Assembly: GCA_013331535.1 (NCBI GenBank)
Contig: DUGF01000056.1
Coordinates: forward strand, 1 to 15,993
Direction of reading: 5' to 3'
DNA length: 15,993 bases
From: Microcaldota archaeon
Lineage (GTDB): Archaea; Micrarchaeota; Micrarchaeia; Anstonellales; Bilamarchaeaceae
In this document: piece by piece, positions 1 to 6,836 of the stretch
How the letters are laid out: the number at the start of each line of letters is the position of its first letter
Numbering within the stretch: position 1 is the first letter of the stretch
Made by a program: the position numbers and the translations under genes
The notes under the pieces: model-generated
The model's input: only the letters and a program-made list of their open reading frames with translations
Database searches by the model: none
Told to the model about the DNA's origin: nothing

Positions 1-1
1 C

Positions 2-862
2 GAACTTTGTTCGCTGGATTTTCGAATAGAAAAATCTGATGTCAGTCTGAAGGTGGCTGCGTCAAAGTTAGTCCCAAATCAACCTGAAAAAACTGACAAA
101 AGTCCAATAGAAAAAGCGTTTTCCCAGACAACTGGGATTCTATTTGGAACGCAACTTGAACATATAGATAATTACTCAGAATGGCTTTCAAATGCATCCA
201 GTATTCGTCTTGATCCTGAAAAATCATGCGCGTCTGGAAAGAACCTTCTTTTGCCTGATTTTGCCGGGTTTATTGATTTTCCCAGAAACAGGCTGCTTAT
301 GCAGGATGAGGCTTATTTCTTTGGCGAAAATCTTTCACTTACCGAAGATGAGACAACCGAACTAACACTTGAAAATGCGGCAAAAGTGATTTCAAAAATA
401 GCTTATTTCTGCCCTTTTTGGCTTGCAGGGAAGCTGCAAAACAACATAAACTGCCCGTTGGTCATTGATGCCTCGGATTGTTATCTCGGTATCCAGAATA
501 TGTGGTCTCGTTTGTGCGCTTTTTGTTTTTGCCCAAGGAATTCAGAATATTGTTTTGGATGCAGAGAGGTTCGCTACGCTCAGTTTTCTGTTAATTCTCA
601 TTTCTCAACTAAAATAACCCGCTGTTTTGAGGTTGATCATTCCAACAATTGCGCAGACTGCTTTTTTTGCCATAATTGCGAGAATGTGCATGAATCCATG
701 TTTTGCTTTAACACGCGGAATAAAAGGTATGCAATAGGCAATATGGAAATTGGAAAAGCGAGGTATATGGAATTGAAGAAGATGCTGCATGCGTGGATTT
801 TAGTTGGTCTGAAAAAAGAGAAAAAACTCAGAGCGAATATCTTCAACTTTGCCAAGTTATGA
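2..862 (+). CDS. Cysteine-rich protein of unknown function, 5' end outside window
   Basis: The frame is open to the left window edge, so the GTG at 53 is probably internal and the gene is truncated on its 5' side. At least 287 residues are visible. The C-terminal half is very rich in Cys and aromatic residues, with closely spaced CxxC and CxC pairs (CAFCFC, YCFGC, CADCFFCHNC) followed by a basic, Tyr-containing helical tail (RNKRYAIGN...YMELKKML). Tandem Cys/Asn/aromatic motifs leading into an 'NKxY...Y.ELK' tail recall uncharacterised proteins common in CPR bacteria and DPANN archaea, sometimes misannotated as CaiB/BaiF. That resemblance is from memory and unverified. The cysteines suggest structural metal binding. 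No signal peptide or membrane segment is visible in the part present. It converges on rpiA with only seven bases between the stop codons. Function not recognised. Confidence 0.72.
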   Translation, partial: ELCSLDFRIEKSDVSLKVAASKLVPNQPEKTDKSPIEKAFSQTTGILFGTQLEHIDNYSEWLSNASSIRLDPEKSCASGKNLLLPDFAGFIDFPRNRLLMQDEAYFFGENLSLTEDETTELTLENAAKVISKIAYFCPFWLAGKLQNNINCPLVIDASDCYLGIQNMWSRLCAFCFCPRNSEYCFGCREVRYAQFSVNSHFSTKITRCFEVDHSNNCADCFFCHNCENVHESMFCFNTRNKRYAIGNMEIGKARYMELKKMLHAWILVGLKKEKKLRANIFNFAKL

Positions 863-869
863 ATCAAAC

Positions 870-1541
870 CTAGAGTGTCCGATACCCGTTATCCGTTCCA
901 ATTATAATCTTTGAAAATTTGGTGAATATTCCGTTTTCAACTACCCCCGGAATCGTGTTAAGTTCGGTTTCAATTTTTCTTGCATCCTTTTCCGATATGT
1001 CCATTTCGCAATCTATGATGAATCCGCCATTGTCGGTTACAACTGGCCCGAGTTTTTCGCTCGACATCCGTAATTTCGGATTTTTACAATATTTTTTGAG
1101 CGCCGGAACAATAAACGGGACCGCAAATGGAAGAACCTCTACAACTACTTCACCGGAGAGCGATTCCTTTACCTTGCTCTCATCTGCGATGACTACAAAC
1201 TCCGTCGCAGCGTAATCTATTATTTTTTCCCGCGTAAGTGCGGCTCCCCCGCCTTTTAGAAGTGCAGTTTTTGTTACAACATCTGCGCCGTCAATCGCAA
1301 GGTCCATCTTTGCAATTGCATCTGGTTCTGACACCCATATTCCATTTTCAATCGCGAGCATTCTGGTATCATAAGAAGTACAAACCACACAAACTCCAAG
1401 TTTTTCCTTTTTTACCCGTTGCCCAAGAAGAGTTATGAATTCCTTTACGGTTGTCCCACTGCCCAACCCAATACACATGCCATTTTTTACAAGGTCTAGT
1501 GCGCCTTTTGCCGCATTTATCTTTTGAGCCTGTTGAGACAT
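870..1541 (-). CDS. rpiA: Ribose-5-phosphate isomerase A
   Basis: This enzyme interconverts ribose 5-phosphate and ribulose 5-phosphate, in the cytosol, supplying ribose for nucleotides. The 223-residue product has the usual RpiA length and its signature segments: GLGSGTT (25-31) for phosphate binding, DGADVV (84-89), and KGGGAALTREK (96-106), whose Glu105 matches the catalytic glutamate of the family. VTDNGGFIIDC and PGVVENGIF follow near the C terminus. The start is set at the ATG at 1541 because AGGTG (1552-1548) lies six bases upstream. A GTG three codons earlier (1550) overlaps that site and is less likely. No close operon partner: the next gene upstream on this strand begins 120 bp away. 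Assignment is firm. Confidence 0.96.
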   Translation of the reverse strand: MSQQAQKINAAKGALDLVKNGMCIGLGSGTTVKEFITLLGQRVKKEKLGVCVVCTSYDTRMLAIENGIWVSEPDAIAKMDLAIDGADVVTKTALLKGGGAALTREKIIDYAATEFVVIADESKVKESLSGEVVVEVLPFAVPFIVPALKKYCKNPKLRMSSEKLGPVVTDNGGFIIDCEMDISEKDARKIETELNTIPGVVENGIFTKFSKIIIGTDNGYRTL

Positions 1542-1552
1542 AATAAGCACCT
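1542..1552 (-). promoter_or_regulatory. Shine-Dalgarno site deciding the rpiA start
   Basis: On the minus strand AGGTG (1552-1548) is followed by six bases and then the ATG at 1541. It matches the archaeal anti-SD core and favours this ATG over the GTG at 1550, which lies inside the site. Confidence 0.65.
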
Positions 1553-1575
1553 GATTATTCTCTTATCGTGATGTT

Positions 1576-1602
1576 CCGCGCGAACCCGAAGGGTGAAGCG
1601 CA
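1576..1602. repeat. GC-rich intergenic hairpin, possible repeat copy 1
   Basis: An intergenic stretch upstream of rpiA with nested complementarity: GCGC (1578-1581) with GCGC (1598-1601) and ACCC (1584-1587) with GGGT (1591-1594) around a three-base loop. It shares CCGCGCGA at one end and GAAGCGCA at the other with an inverted copy near 2303-2326. Could be a small palindromic repeat family or a local RNA structure in the rpiA leader. The rest of 1553-1662 shows nothing else I can support. Confidence 0.4.
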
Positions 1603-1662
1603 CAAAGGGCGTAAATATGTGCTTCTTAGGCTAGCCCGGCAGGCGCTCCTTGTAATCCATTA

Positions 1663-1848
1663 TTAAGCCGCTTTTTTCTTTTTCGGCTTTGTTATCGTTA
1701 CCTTGCTTCCTTCCTGTTTGAAATATTCAATCGTCTTTCCTTTTCCATCTGTAAGCAGCACATCTGTTCCTTTATCCCCGACCCGAATCGTAAGAACGCG
1801 CGGCTCTCCTTTCAGGGTTATTTTCATGGAGTAAATATGGTCTGGCAT
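1663..1848 (-). CDS. Small basic-tailed protein of unknown function
   Basis: A 61-residue ORF. The body has alternating hydrophobic residues typical of beta strands (KITLKGEPRVLTIRVGD, TDVLLTD, KVTITK) and ends in a lysine-rich tail (KPKKKKAA), which could suit nucleic acid or ribosome binding, but that is inference. The start at 1848 is chosen because a weak AT-rich TATA-like stretch (TTTACAAT) lies about 30 bp upstream; an internal ATG at 1827 would give 54 residues and also fits. It sits alone between rpiA and an 81-residue gene. No family recognised. The strand-like pattern and isolation from larger overlapping ORFs support it being real. Confidence 0.55.
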   Translation of the reverse strand: MPDHIYSMKITLKGEPRVLTIRVGDKGTDVLLTDGKGKTIEYFKQEGSKVTITKPKKKKAA

Positions 1849-1909
1849 AATAACACGCTCTTGTCATCAGATTGTAAATTCTATCAAATTTCCAATTCTG
1901 AAAAATTTT

Positions 1910-2155
1910 TCATCCCATCGCGATTTGAACATCTGCAATATTCTTCGGTCGTTGCGCTGCCTTGAGACCCTCCATTATTTCCGGGCAGTATTTTGCGTAT
2001 GGTCCAAGCATTTTTTCGGTTGCCGCAGCCACCACGGTTGCCTGTACGGTGGTTTCTCTTATTTCTGCCCTGACTTTTCCTGAGTTTACCGGTTTCGAAA
2101 CTACTGCTAACTTCGTTTCTTCAGTTTCCATTTCCTTGAATGCAGGTCCTACCAT
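1910..2155 (-). CDS. Small protein of unknown function, probably leaderless
   Basis: I favour an 81-residue product starting at the ATG at 2155 (MVGPAFKEMETEETK...). The frame stays open upstream to a TTG at 2362, but that extension is Arg-rich, overlaps the acylphosphatase end and covers an inverted repeat. A TATA-like ATATATATT (2186-2178) is centred about 27 bp before 2155, which fits leaderless transcription from that ATG. The product is mixed alpha/beta with an acidic N terminus and a segment rich in Val/Ala/Thr (VQATVVAAATEKM). Family not recognised. If the 150-residue version is right, the TATA-like stretch would lie inside the gene. Confidence 0.5.
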   Translation of the reverse strand: MVGPAFKEMETEETKLAVVSKPVNSGKVRAEIRETTVQATVVAAATEKMLGPYAKYCPEIMEGLKAAQRPKNIADVQIAMG

Positions 2156-2345
2156 AATTAGCTTGCTTCCTTTAACCAATATATATCTTTCGGAGAAGGT
2201 GTTTCGAGTAAAACGGGTTCTATCAGGGGCGCGAATGCTCGCAATTTGCTCACCATTCGCTTTAACTTTGTGGAGTAAACAAATGTGTGACAAGAACAAG
2301 TTTGCGCTTCGCATTCGCTCGCGCGGATCAAACGACTCGTTTATC
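2156..2345. other. 190-bp gap with TATA-like box and an inverted repeat
   Basis: Between the acylphosphatase stop and the favoured start of the next gene. On the minus strand GCGAATGC pairs with GCATTCGC about 85 bases downstream, near the TATA-like stretch at 2186-2178. The plus-strand segment 2303-2326 resembles the GC-rich hairpin at 1576-1602 in inverted orientation. A box C/D guide RNA was considered but only poor C-box and D-box matches exist. No RNA gene supported. Confidence 0.35.
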
Positions 2346-2639
2346 TTACTTCTCAATCTCAAATTCAGAATAATTCTTTACCGGAAGATGAAATCCGGGT
2401 TTGCCTTCCATGCAGATTTCCATTGATTCGACGAATGCACCATCCATATTTTTCACATTTATTCCGCGTGCAAAACGGGCTATTGCATTCTCATCATTCC
2501 CCTCTGCGAAGATTTCAACATCTCCATTATCGAGATTTTTTGCATATCCGCGCACGTTCATTCTTTCCGCTATCGAACGCACAAATGCGCGGAAGTACAC
2601 ACCCTGAACAGTTCCTTTAACGATTATGTTGCATTTCAT
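2346..2639 (-). CDS. acyP: Acylphosphatase
   Basis: Small enzyme hydrolysing the carboxyl-phosphate bond of acyl phosphates. The 97-residue product has normal family length and both signatures: GTVQGVYFR near the N terminus, containing the phosphate-binding loop and catalytic Arg, and GYAKNLDNGDVEIFAEG, containing the catalytic Asn. The frame extends upstream to 2879, but that part is the tRNA-Asp gene, so the ATG at 2639 is the true start. It lies 41 bp after the tRNA 3' end; a TTTATATT stretch (about 2673-2664) 25-34 bp upstream could be its own promoter. A GGCGA motif sits just before the ATG. Confident assignment. Confidence 0.93.
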   Translation of the reverse strand: MKCNIIVKGTVQGVYFRAFVRSIAERMNVRGYAKNLDNGDVEIFAEGNDENAIARFARGINVKNMDGAFVESMEICMEGKPGFHLPVKNYSEFEIEK

Positions 2640-2674
2640 TTCGGTCGCCCCTTTCTTTCTTCCAATATAAAAAT

Positions 2675-2680
2675 AAAAAA
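2675..2680 (-). terminator. Oligo-T terminator after tRNA-Asp
   Basis: Six T residues directly follow discriminator G73 on the minus strand, with a second five-T run a base or two later. Typical of archaeal intrinsic termination, which needs only a T run. Confidence 0.65.
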
Positions 2681-2694
2681 CGCCCCCACCGGGA

Positions 2695-2722
2695 AATTCG
2701 CCGTTTCCCGAAAGGAAACTGT
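2695..2722 (-). other. tRNA-Asp intron 3 (T-loop, 59/60)
   Basis: A 28-base intron, near minimal size. BHB: helix TTCG with CGAA, bulges AAA and TTT, then an intron stem CAGTTTCC with GGAAACGG (one mismatch) capped by a short loop. Splicing joins TTCGAA to T CCCGG and makes a consensus T arm. Non-canonical position. Confidence 0.9.
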
Positions 2723-2743
2723 TTCGAACCCGGGTCGCGAGAG

Positions 2744-2829
2744 AACCACAATCCATTTGACTAGTAAAGATTCGGGGCTTTTCCGTTGAAACGCCTTTGC
2801 CCTGAATAATCCCTGTGTCAAAAGGATTC
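2744..2829 (-). other. tRNA-Asp intron 2 (anticodon loop, 37/38)
   Basis: An 86-base intron at the canonical archaeal position. BHB: bulge CAG after CTGT, bulge TTC after GTGG, intron helix AATCC with GGATT. The central four-base helix CTGT/GTGG is mostly wobble pairs, weaker than at the other two sites. Splicing joins CTGTCA to C TCTCG and makes a perfect five-pair anticodon stem. No ORF of note inside. Confidence 0.88.
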
Positions 2830-2852
2830 TGACAGTCTCGTATGCTAGACCA

Positions 2853-2904
2853 GTATGCGCAATCCGTACCAGGACCCAAGACGTTGGACCGAAGACTGAT
2901 TACT
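2853..2904 (-). other. tRNA-Asp intron 1 (D-loop, after position 15)
   Basis: A 52-base intron. BHB motif: four-base helix GTGT (2910-2907) with GCAT (2858-2855, wobble end pairs), bulges AGA on the 5' side and ACT on the 3' side, and a six-base intron helix GTAATC with GATTGC. Cutting after the second base of each bulge joins ...GTGTAG to TGGTCTA..., restoring a normal D loop. The D-loop position is non-canonical. Confidence 0.88.
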
Positions 2905-2948
2905 CTACACTATAGAGGCGTGAATATTTGTAATTCTCAGGCGAAGTG

Positions 2949-2956
2949 TTTTTATA
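2949..2956 (-). promoter_or_regulatory. TATA box of tRNA-Asp
   Basis: TATAAAAA on the minus strand, ending 30 bp before the mature 5' end. With the usual spacing transcription would begin near 2926, leaving a short 5' leader for RNase P to remove. Confidence 0.7.
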
Positions 2957-2981
2957 TTATGGGGATTCTTCCTACCGAAGC

Positions 2982-4751
2982 TTAATCCTCAGCAAAAACC
3001 TGCAGATGCACGGTTGCCTCGGCAATACCGTTGTTTAATATGACTATCCCACCTTTTTGATTTATCGTGCAGGTCTGATTGTAGAACTTATTGCTTATCG
3101 CCCCGCATGCTCCGTATTCGTCATATGTGCCACCTGCGAGAAGTCCGTTGTAATCTGCCTGAGATGGCACCATCTTTATGTCCACAGGTTCGTCGGTGCT
3201 TATCACATACCTATATTTCACAAAACGCGATTCTGTTTCAGAATCCCCGCCATAATAATATGCAAATCCTTTTTTGATTGAAATTGTTTCGTCACGCATT
3301 TTTCCAGAAATGCAGGAATCTCCCATTCGTATGCTTCCATCAGGACATCCACAGGTAAGTGCCTTATCCACAAATTCGTTTCCAATACACATCTTTGGTT
3401 TCTGTGATGAGCATTGCCCAATTTGGGTTCCGTCATCGCAGCTTGTCTTTAGCTGGCAGGCACTAACTGCCGACGGGAAGGGTTTTACTCTCGTACGATA
3501 TTTGTTGATTGCGACAATGAAAAAATCCTTTGAAAATTGTTCTTGTTCAAATTCCTTTTTACCTTCATTCACAGCCTCTTCAAATGTCGCCTCTTCAACT
3601 ATTGTCGTTTCAATAAACATGAACTGGCCGCTTCCTGGATAACTTTCCACACCAACCCACGTATGATCGGATATAAATGCAATAATCGTATTCATTCCAA
3701 GTGCTTCAAATGCGGATGCAAACAACACCGAACCATCAACGCAATTCCCTGATTTTTGCATAAGGGATTCTGAGGGAAGTTTCACTTGTTGGCCTGATGA
3801 AATAAAACTTACCGGCGTATTCACATATGAGATTCCCTGCCCTTTTATAGCATCGTAAATCGCCTTTGATTGTGCGAGCGTATTATCTTCTTTTTCCTGT
3901 TTACTCAGTCCATCGTATCCTGCGTATCCGCCTAATGTTTTTTTAGGATGGAGTTCTTTTGCAATGGAAATAAGGGATTTTATGCACGGATCGTGAGGTG
4001 TCACCCACGCGACTACAGAATATGAAAGGTCAAGCTGTTTTCCATTGGCATTGTAATACCATACGATGTTGTCTTTTGGTGCTATTTTTATGTTCCTTGA
4101 CTCCTTGGACAAGGGTGTGCCTGCGCTTTCAATTGCAAATAACACGGTGGCATCTGCCAGTTCATTGTTCGAATAAAATTTATCTTTATAAGTGAGCGAA
4201 ATATTCACATTCTGGCTTTGGTTGGGTGCCACAAATAAGGTCTTTGAAAACTGGTTGCTCCAGTCTGGTATCTCTGCTGTTAATATCGCTTCGATTGGTT
4301 TTTCTCCCTTGTTTATTACCGTGCATGAAATAAAGCTTTTGTCGAGTTCGTTTTCCAGTTTCAGAAGAATTGGTACAAACGTACCTTCGGTGCCGCATTT
4401 TAATTCAACACTGCTTTTGCAATCCTGCTGGCATGAAACCGTATCCTCGTTATATTCACATTTTGCGTTTCCGCAACAGTTTGAAACATTTTTTGTTAAG
4501 CAGGTTCCGCTGTCACATGCCATAACTGCGCATGGTGCTCCTGTAACCGACCCAGAGCATGCAGGCTGGCTTCCGCTTAAGGGTTTATTGACGCAATTAT
4601 AATCTGTATCTGCACCGCAATAATCATCAGTACATACATTTCCGTCATTGCAGCTGGATGGACATTCACTTTTTAGTATGTTAGTGCAGCCTGCAAGAAT
4701 GAGTAGTGCTGTCGCTATGCCTACAAACAAGAATATTTTCTTGTTATCCAT
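2982..4751 (-). CDS. Cys-rich lipoprotein with transglutaminase-like domain
   Basis: The 589-residue product starts MDNKKIFLFVG with a hydrophobic signal segment and a lipobox (LAGC, Cys22), so it is probably lipid-anchored outside the membrane. Next come Cys-rich repeats: CNDGNVCTDDYC, and CGNAKCEYNEDTVSCQQDC, the CGNxxCE...C...DC motif seen in many archaeal surface proteins. A middle domain has the transglutaminase-like layout: GNCVDG with candidate nucleophile Cys337, then DHTWVGV with His363. The usual third residue (Asp) appears as Glu381 in FIETT, so activity is uncertain; a structural or peptidase role is also possible. A second Cys-rich linker and a C-terminal strand-rich domain follow. 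The start at 4751 overlaps the PAC2 gene by eight bases (ATGGATAA); an in-frame ATG at 4769 would put charged residues before the signal. Translational coupling with PAC2 is likely. Confidence 0.8.
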   Translation of the reverse strand: MDNKKIFLFVGIATALLILAGCTNILKSECPSSCNDGNVCTDDYCGADTDYNCVNKPLSGSQPACSGSVTGAPCAVMACDSGTCLTKNVSNCCGNAKCEYNEDTVSCQQDCKSSVELKCGTEGTFVPILLKLENELDKSFISCTVINKGEKPIEAILTAEIPDWSNQFSKTLFVAPNQSQNVNISLTYKDKFYSNNELADATVLFAIESAGTPLSKESRNIKIAPKDNIVWYYNANGKQLDLSYSVVAWVTPHDPCIKSLISIAKELHPKKTLGGYAGYDGLSKQEKEDNTLAQSKAIYDAIKGQGISYVNTPVSFISSGQQVKLPSESLMQKSGNCVDGSVLFASAFEALGMNTIIAFISDHTWVGVESYPGSGQFMFIETTIVEEATFEEAVNEGKKEFEQEQFSKDFFIVAINKYRTRVKPFPSAVSACQLKTSCDDGTQIGQCSSQKPKMCIGNEFVDKALTCGCPDGSIRMGDSCISGKMRDETISIKKGFAYYYGGDSETESRFVKYRYVISTDEPVDIKMVPSQADYNGLLAGGTYDEYGACGAISNKFYNQTCTINQKGGIVILNNGIAEATVHLQVFAED

Positions 4752-5484
4752 ACATGGATCCGCCCTCATCCTTTATGTTTGAAATCTTTTTTACCGGAAC
4801 CTTTGATTGGAGTACATTCTCCTTTATCACTTTTGAAAGTTCGCCAGCTTCTTTTTCCAGTTGAACCGTGCTTATGTTTACTCCTGTAAGTAATGAGAAT
4901 GCTCCTAATGCATTTGCAGCTGCATGCGGATCAAGATAATCTGCGGAAGCCTCTGCGAGAATAGATATGACTGGGAATTTTTCAAGAGCGCTTTTTGCAA
5001 GAAGCACACCACTTACTCCAGTTGTTGCCCCTTCTTTTATTTGTTTTATTCCGCGTTTTCCGATCACTGATTGCGAAAGCTTTGCATCGCTTGAGATGAC
5101 GTAGACTGCATTTTCATCCTCGTTCATTGATATCCCACCAAGAGACACCACGTATTTTGCCTTGACTGCTTTTGCAAATTCCAGGATTTTGTCCGCCAGT
5201 TCCTGGGAGGATGCGACTGGAATCGTCATTTCTGAAAGTATTACTACCATATTGTGTTTTTCCGAATAATGGATTCGTGCTGCAGGCATAGGGACATAGT
5301 TATGTATCGCTGCGAGCGGTGCAAACTGGTCGCTTGAAATATATCCGCCAAACGAAAATCCGAGGGTTTCTGTAAGGTGTGATGCAGATACGCTTCCAAC
5401 AAGTCCGGTTCCCGGCAGGCCGACTACGACTATTGGGTTCTTCAGTTTAAAATCCGCGGTTTTATGAAATTCGATGGAGTTCAT
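4744..5484 (-). CDS. PAC2-family protein (proteasome assembly chaperone-like)
   Basis: The 246-residue product belongs to the PAC2 family (COG1938-like), archaeal relatives of eukaryotic proteasome assembly chaperone 2. Seen: the N-terminal strand and glycine loop VVVGLPGTGLVG (about 19-30), then GGYISSDQFAPLAAIHNYVPMPAARI, YVVSLGGI, GVSGVLLAKSALEKFPVISILAEA, and a C-terminal helical part, all in family order. Archaeal members have been linked to proteasome assembly or ATPase-independent proteasome activation; no proteasome gene is in this window. GGAGTG precedes the ATG at 5484, and an AATAAAAA TATA-like box (about 5505-5512) lies about 25 bp upstream, so it probably has its own promoter. 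It overlaps the downstream lipoprotein gene. Confidence 0.88.
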   Translation of the reverse strand: MNSIEFHKTADFKLKNPIVVVGLPGTGLVGSVSASHLTETLGFSFGGYISSDQFAPLAAIHNYVPMPAARIHYSEKHNMVVILSEMTIPVASSQELADKILEFAKAVKAKYVVSLGGISMNEDENAVYVISSDAKLSQSVIGKRGIKQIKEGATTGVSGVLLAKSALEKFPVISILAEASADYLDPHAAANALGAFSLLTGVNISTVQLEKEAGELSKVIKENVLQSKVPVKKISNIKDEGGSMYG

Positions 5485-5555
5485 ACCTTACACTCCAAGA
5501 GAACCTTTTTATTCTATCGCCAAGTCTGCAAGAGTACCCTACTTTTTGAAAAATT

Positions 5556-6728
5556 CTATTTAGTTCCGCTATTACCAATACAGGATTTGTATAATTCAAC
5601 TAGTTTCTCAGTGTTTTTTCGTATATCGTACTCTTGTGCAGTTTCTATGGCATTCTTTCCAAGGGTTTGCTTATTTTTCATTGCAAATACTATTTTGTCG
5701 TGAAAGTCAAAATGATCCGAGAATACGCAACCATTTTTTCCATCAACTATGAATTCTGATGCAGCCCCACCTGCCTTTACAACTGCCGGTGTTCCGCATG
5801 CCATTGCCTCTAGTACTACGAGCCCCTGGGTCTCAAATGCCGATGGAAATGCAAATACGTCTGCAGTTGAGTAAAGAAGAGGAAGTTTCTCATTTGCAAC
5901 ATAGCCCGTGAATATGAAATGTTGTGAAAGTCCCTTTCTTTCCACCAGATTCTTGTAATGTGCTTCAGCAGGGCCCTTTCCCACTATCACGAATTTTGTT
6001 TGTGGGACCAGATTGATGATACTTGATGCGGCTTCTATAAGCATTTCTATGTTCTTTTCCATTGCGATTCTACTAACGTGAAGAACAACATTTGCGGATT
6101 TTGGAATTCCAAATTCCTTTCTTATCGCAGCGGAGTTTTCACTTCGTGCAGTTCCCAGAGCACTTGCAAATCTTTCCAGTTCTATTCCTGCCGGATGGAC
6201 AATGACATTTTTAATTCCCCAACCTTCCAGAACCTTTTTCGCGAATATGCTTGGTGCGATTACTTTTTTGTACCCTGAGTAATACCAGCTCAGATACTTT
6301 GTTGCAATCCCCTGAAGTATATTTTGTACATTTCGGTTGCTGGAAATATAATGGACTGCTTCTGGAAGGAATGTGTGGAAACTAGCTACTGCAGGTATTC
6401 CCAGTTTTTGGGAGGATTGAATTGCGGCAAGTCCTGTTGTTGCAACGCCGTGTGAATGAATTATGTCAAACCCAAGCTCCTTTACAAGTTTTACCGGAGA
6501 AAAAAAGTTGAATATCGCTATACGGTAGTCTGGGTATGGCTTAAATGTCGTGGATGTGAAATAATATATCCGCTCGTCCTTGTTTTCGTCCTTTTGCGTT
6601 TTGGTGCCAGGGGAGAAGATATATACCTCATGTCCAAGTCGTTCAAGTTCCCGCCTGTAATTGCAGATTGTGGTTACCACTCCATCTACATTTGGGAGGT
6701 ATGAATCCGTAAAGAATGCGATGCGCAT
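5556..6728 (-). CDS. GT4-family glycosyltransferase
   Basis: A 390-residue retaining glycosyltransferase of the GT-B fold. The N-terminal half begins MRIAFFTDSYLPNVDGVVTT, the typical acceptor-binding start of this family, and contains HSHG (91-94) and SFHTFLPE. The C-terminal half carries the donor-site features: HVSR..MEKN, FIFTGYV, and the E-x7-E motif FETQGLVVLEAMACG (Glu299, Glu307). The best match from memory is to mannosyl- or glucosyltransferases acting on diacylglycerol, phosphoinositol or glycan acceptors (MgtA/PimB-like); donor and acceptor cannot be told from sequence. It probably works at the cytosolic face of the membrane in glycolipid or surface-glycan synthesis. Transcribed from the divergent region shared with tfe; no close gene downstream except PAC2 71 bp away. 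Confidence 0.92.
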   Translation of the reverse strand: MRIAFFTDSYLPNVDGVVTTICNYRRELERLGHEVYIFSPGTKTQKDENKDERIYYFTSTTFKPYPDYRIAIFNFFSPVKLVKELGFDIIHSHGVATTGLAAIQSSQKLGIPAVASFHTFLPEAVHYISSNRNVQNILQGIATKYLSWYYSGYKKVIAPSIFAKKVLEGWGIKNVIVHPAGIELERFASALGTARSENSAAIRKEFGIPKSANVVLHVSRIAMEKNIEMLIEAASSIINLVPQTKFVIVGKGPAEAHYKNLVERKGLSQHFIFTGYVANEKLPLLYSTADVFAFPSAFETQGLVVLEAMACGTPAVVKAGGAASEFIVDGKNGCVFSDHFDFHDKIVFAMKNKQTLGKNAIETAQEYDIRKNTEKLVELYKSCIGNSGTK

Positions 6729-6836
6729 ACGTTTTTACCATATGATTTAAGGTTAATATAGTTTGCCGTTTTTTCACCCCAAACCGAAAGCTTTAAATAT
6801 AAAAAATGCGCTAATTTAGATGCCCTGATTTAGAAA
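6729..6836. promoter_or_regulatory. Divergent promoter region (glycosyltransferase / tfe)
   Basis: A 108-bp AT-rich gap between divergent starts. Plus strand: CGAAAGC (BRE-like) followed by TTTAAATATA (6792-6801), giving a transcription start near 6822-6826 and a short leader before tfe; a two-codon ATG-CCC-TGA lies at 6820-6828. Minus strand: a TATATTAA element about 32 bp before the glycosyltransferase ATG. Neither start has a convincing Shine-Dalgarno site. Confidence 0.6.

Larger units (their letters stand above)
2681..2919 (-). tRNA. tRNA-Asp(GUC) with three BHB introns
   Basis: Exons on the minus strand are 2919-2905, 2852-2830, 2743-2723 and 2694-2681, totalling 73 nt. The joined RNA folds as a complete cloverleaf: acceptor GCCTCTA/TGGGGGC, T8 A9, D stem GTGT/GCAT with loop AGTGGTCTA (G18 G19 present), anticodon arm CGAGA-CTGTCAC-TCTCG with anticodon GTC, variable loop CGAC, T arm CCGGG-TTCGAAT-CCCGG, and discriminator G73 as expected for tRNA-Asp. 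Each intron boundary sits in a three-base bulge next to a four-base helix, the archaeal splicing endonuclease motif. A TATA box (2956-2949) lies upstream and an oligo-T run follows directly. CCA is not encoded. Without removing the introns only fragments of the cloverleaf are visible, so standard scans may miss this gene. Evidence is internal and mutually consistent at all three junctions. Confidence 0.93.

Noticed and set aside
1561..1660. Possible tRNA-like sequence upstream of rpiA
   Set aside because: A tRNA-like 5' piece is visible on the minus strand but no matching acceptor 3' strand, anticodon arm or T arm, even allowing introns.
2156..2345. Box C/D guide RNA
   Set aside because: Only one-mismatch C-like and a single CTGA D-like motif, with no C'/D' pair in the expected spacing.
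2640..2879. N-terminal extension of acylphosphatase in the same open frame
   Set aside because: The stretch is the tRNA-Asp gene with its introns and terminator; acylphosphatases are about 90-100 residues and both signatures lie after the ATG at 2639.
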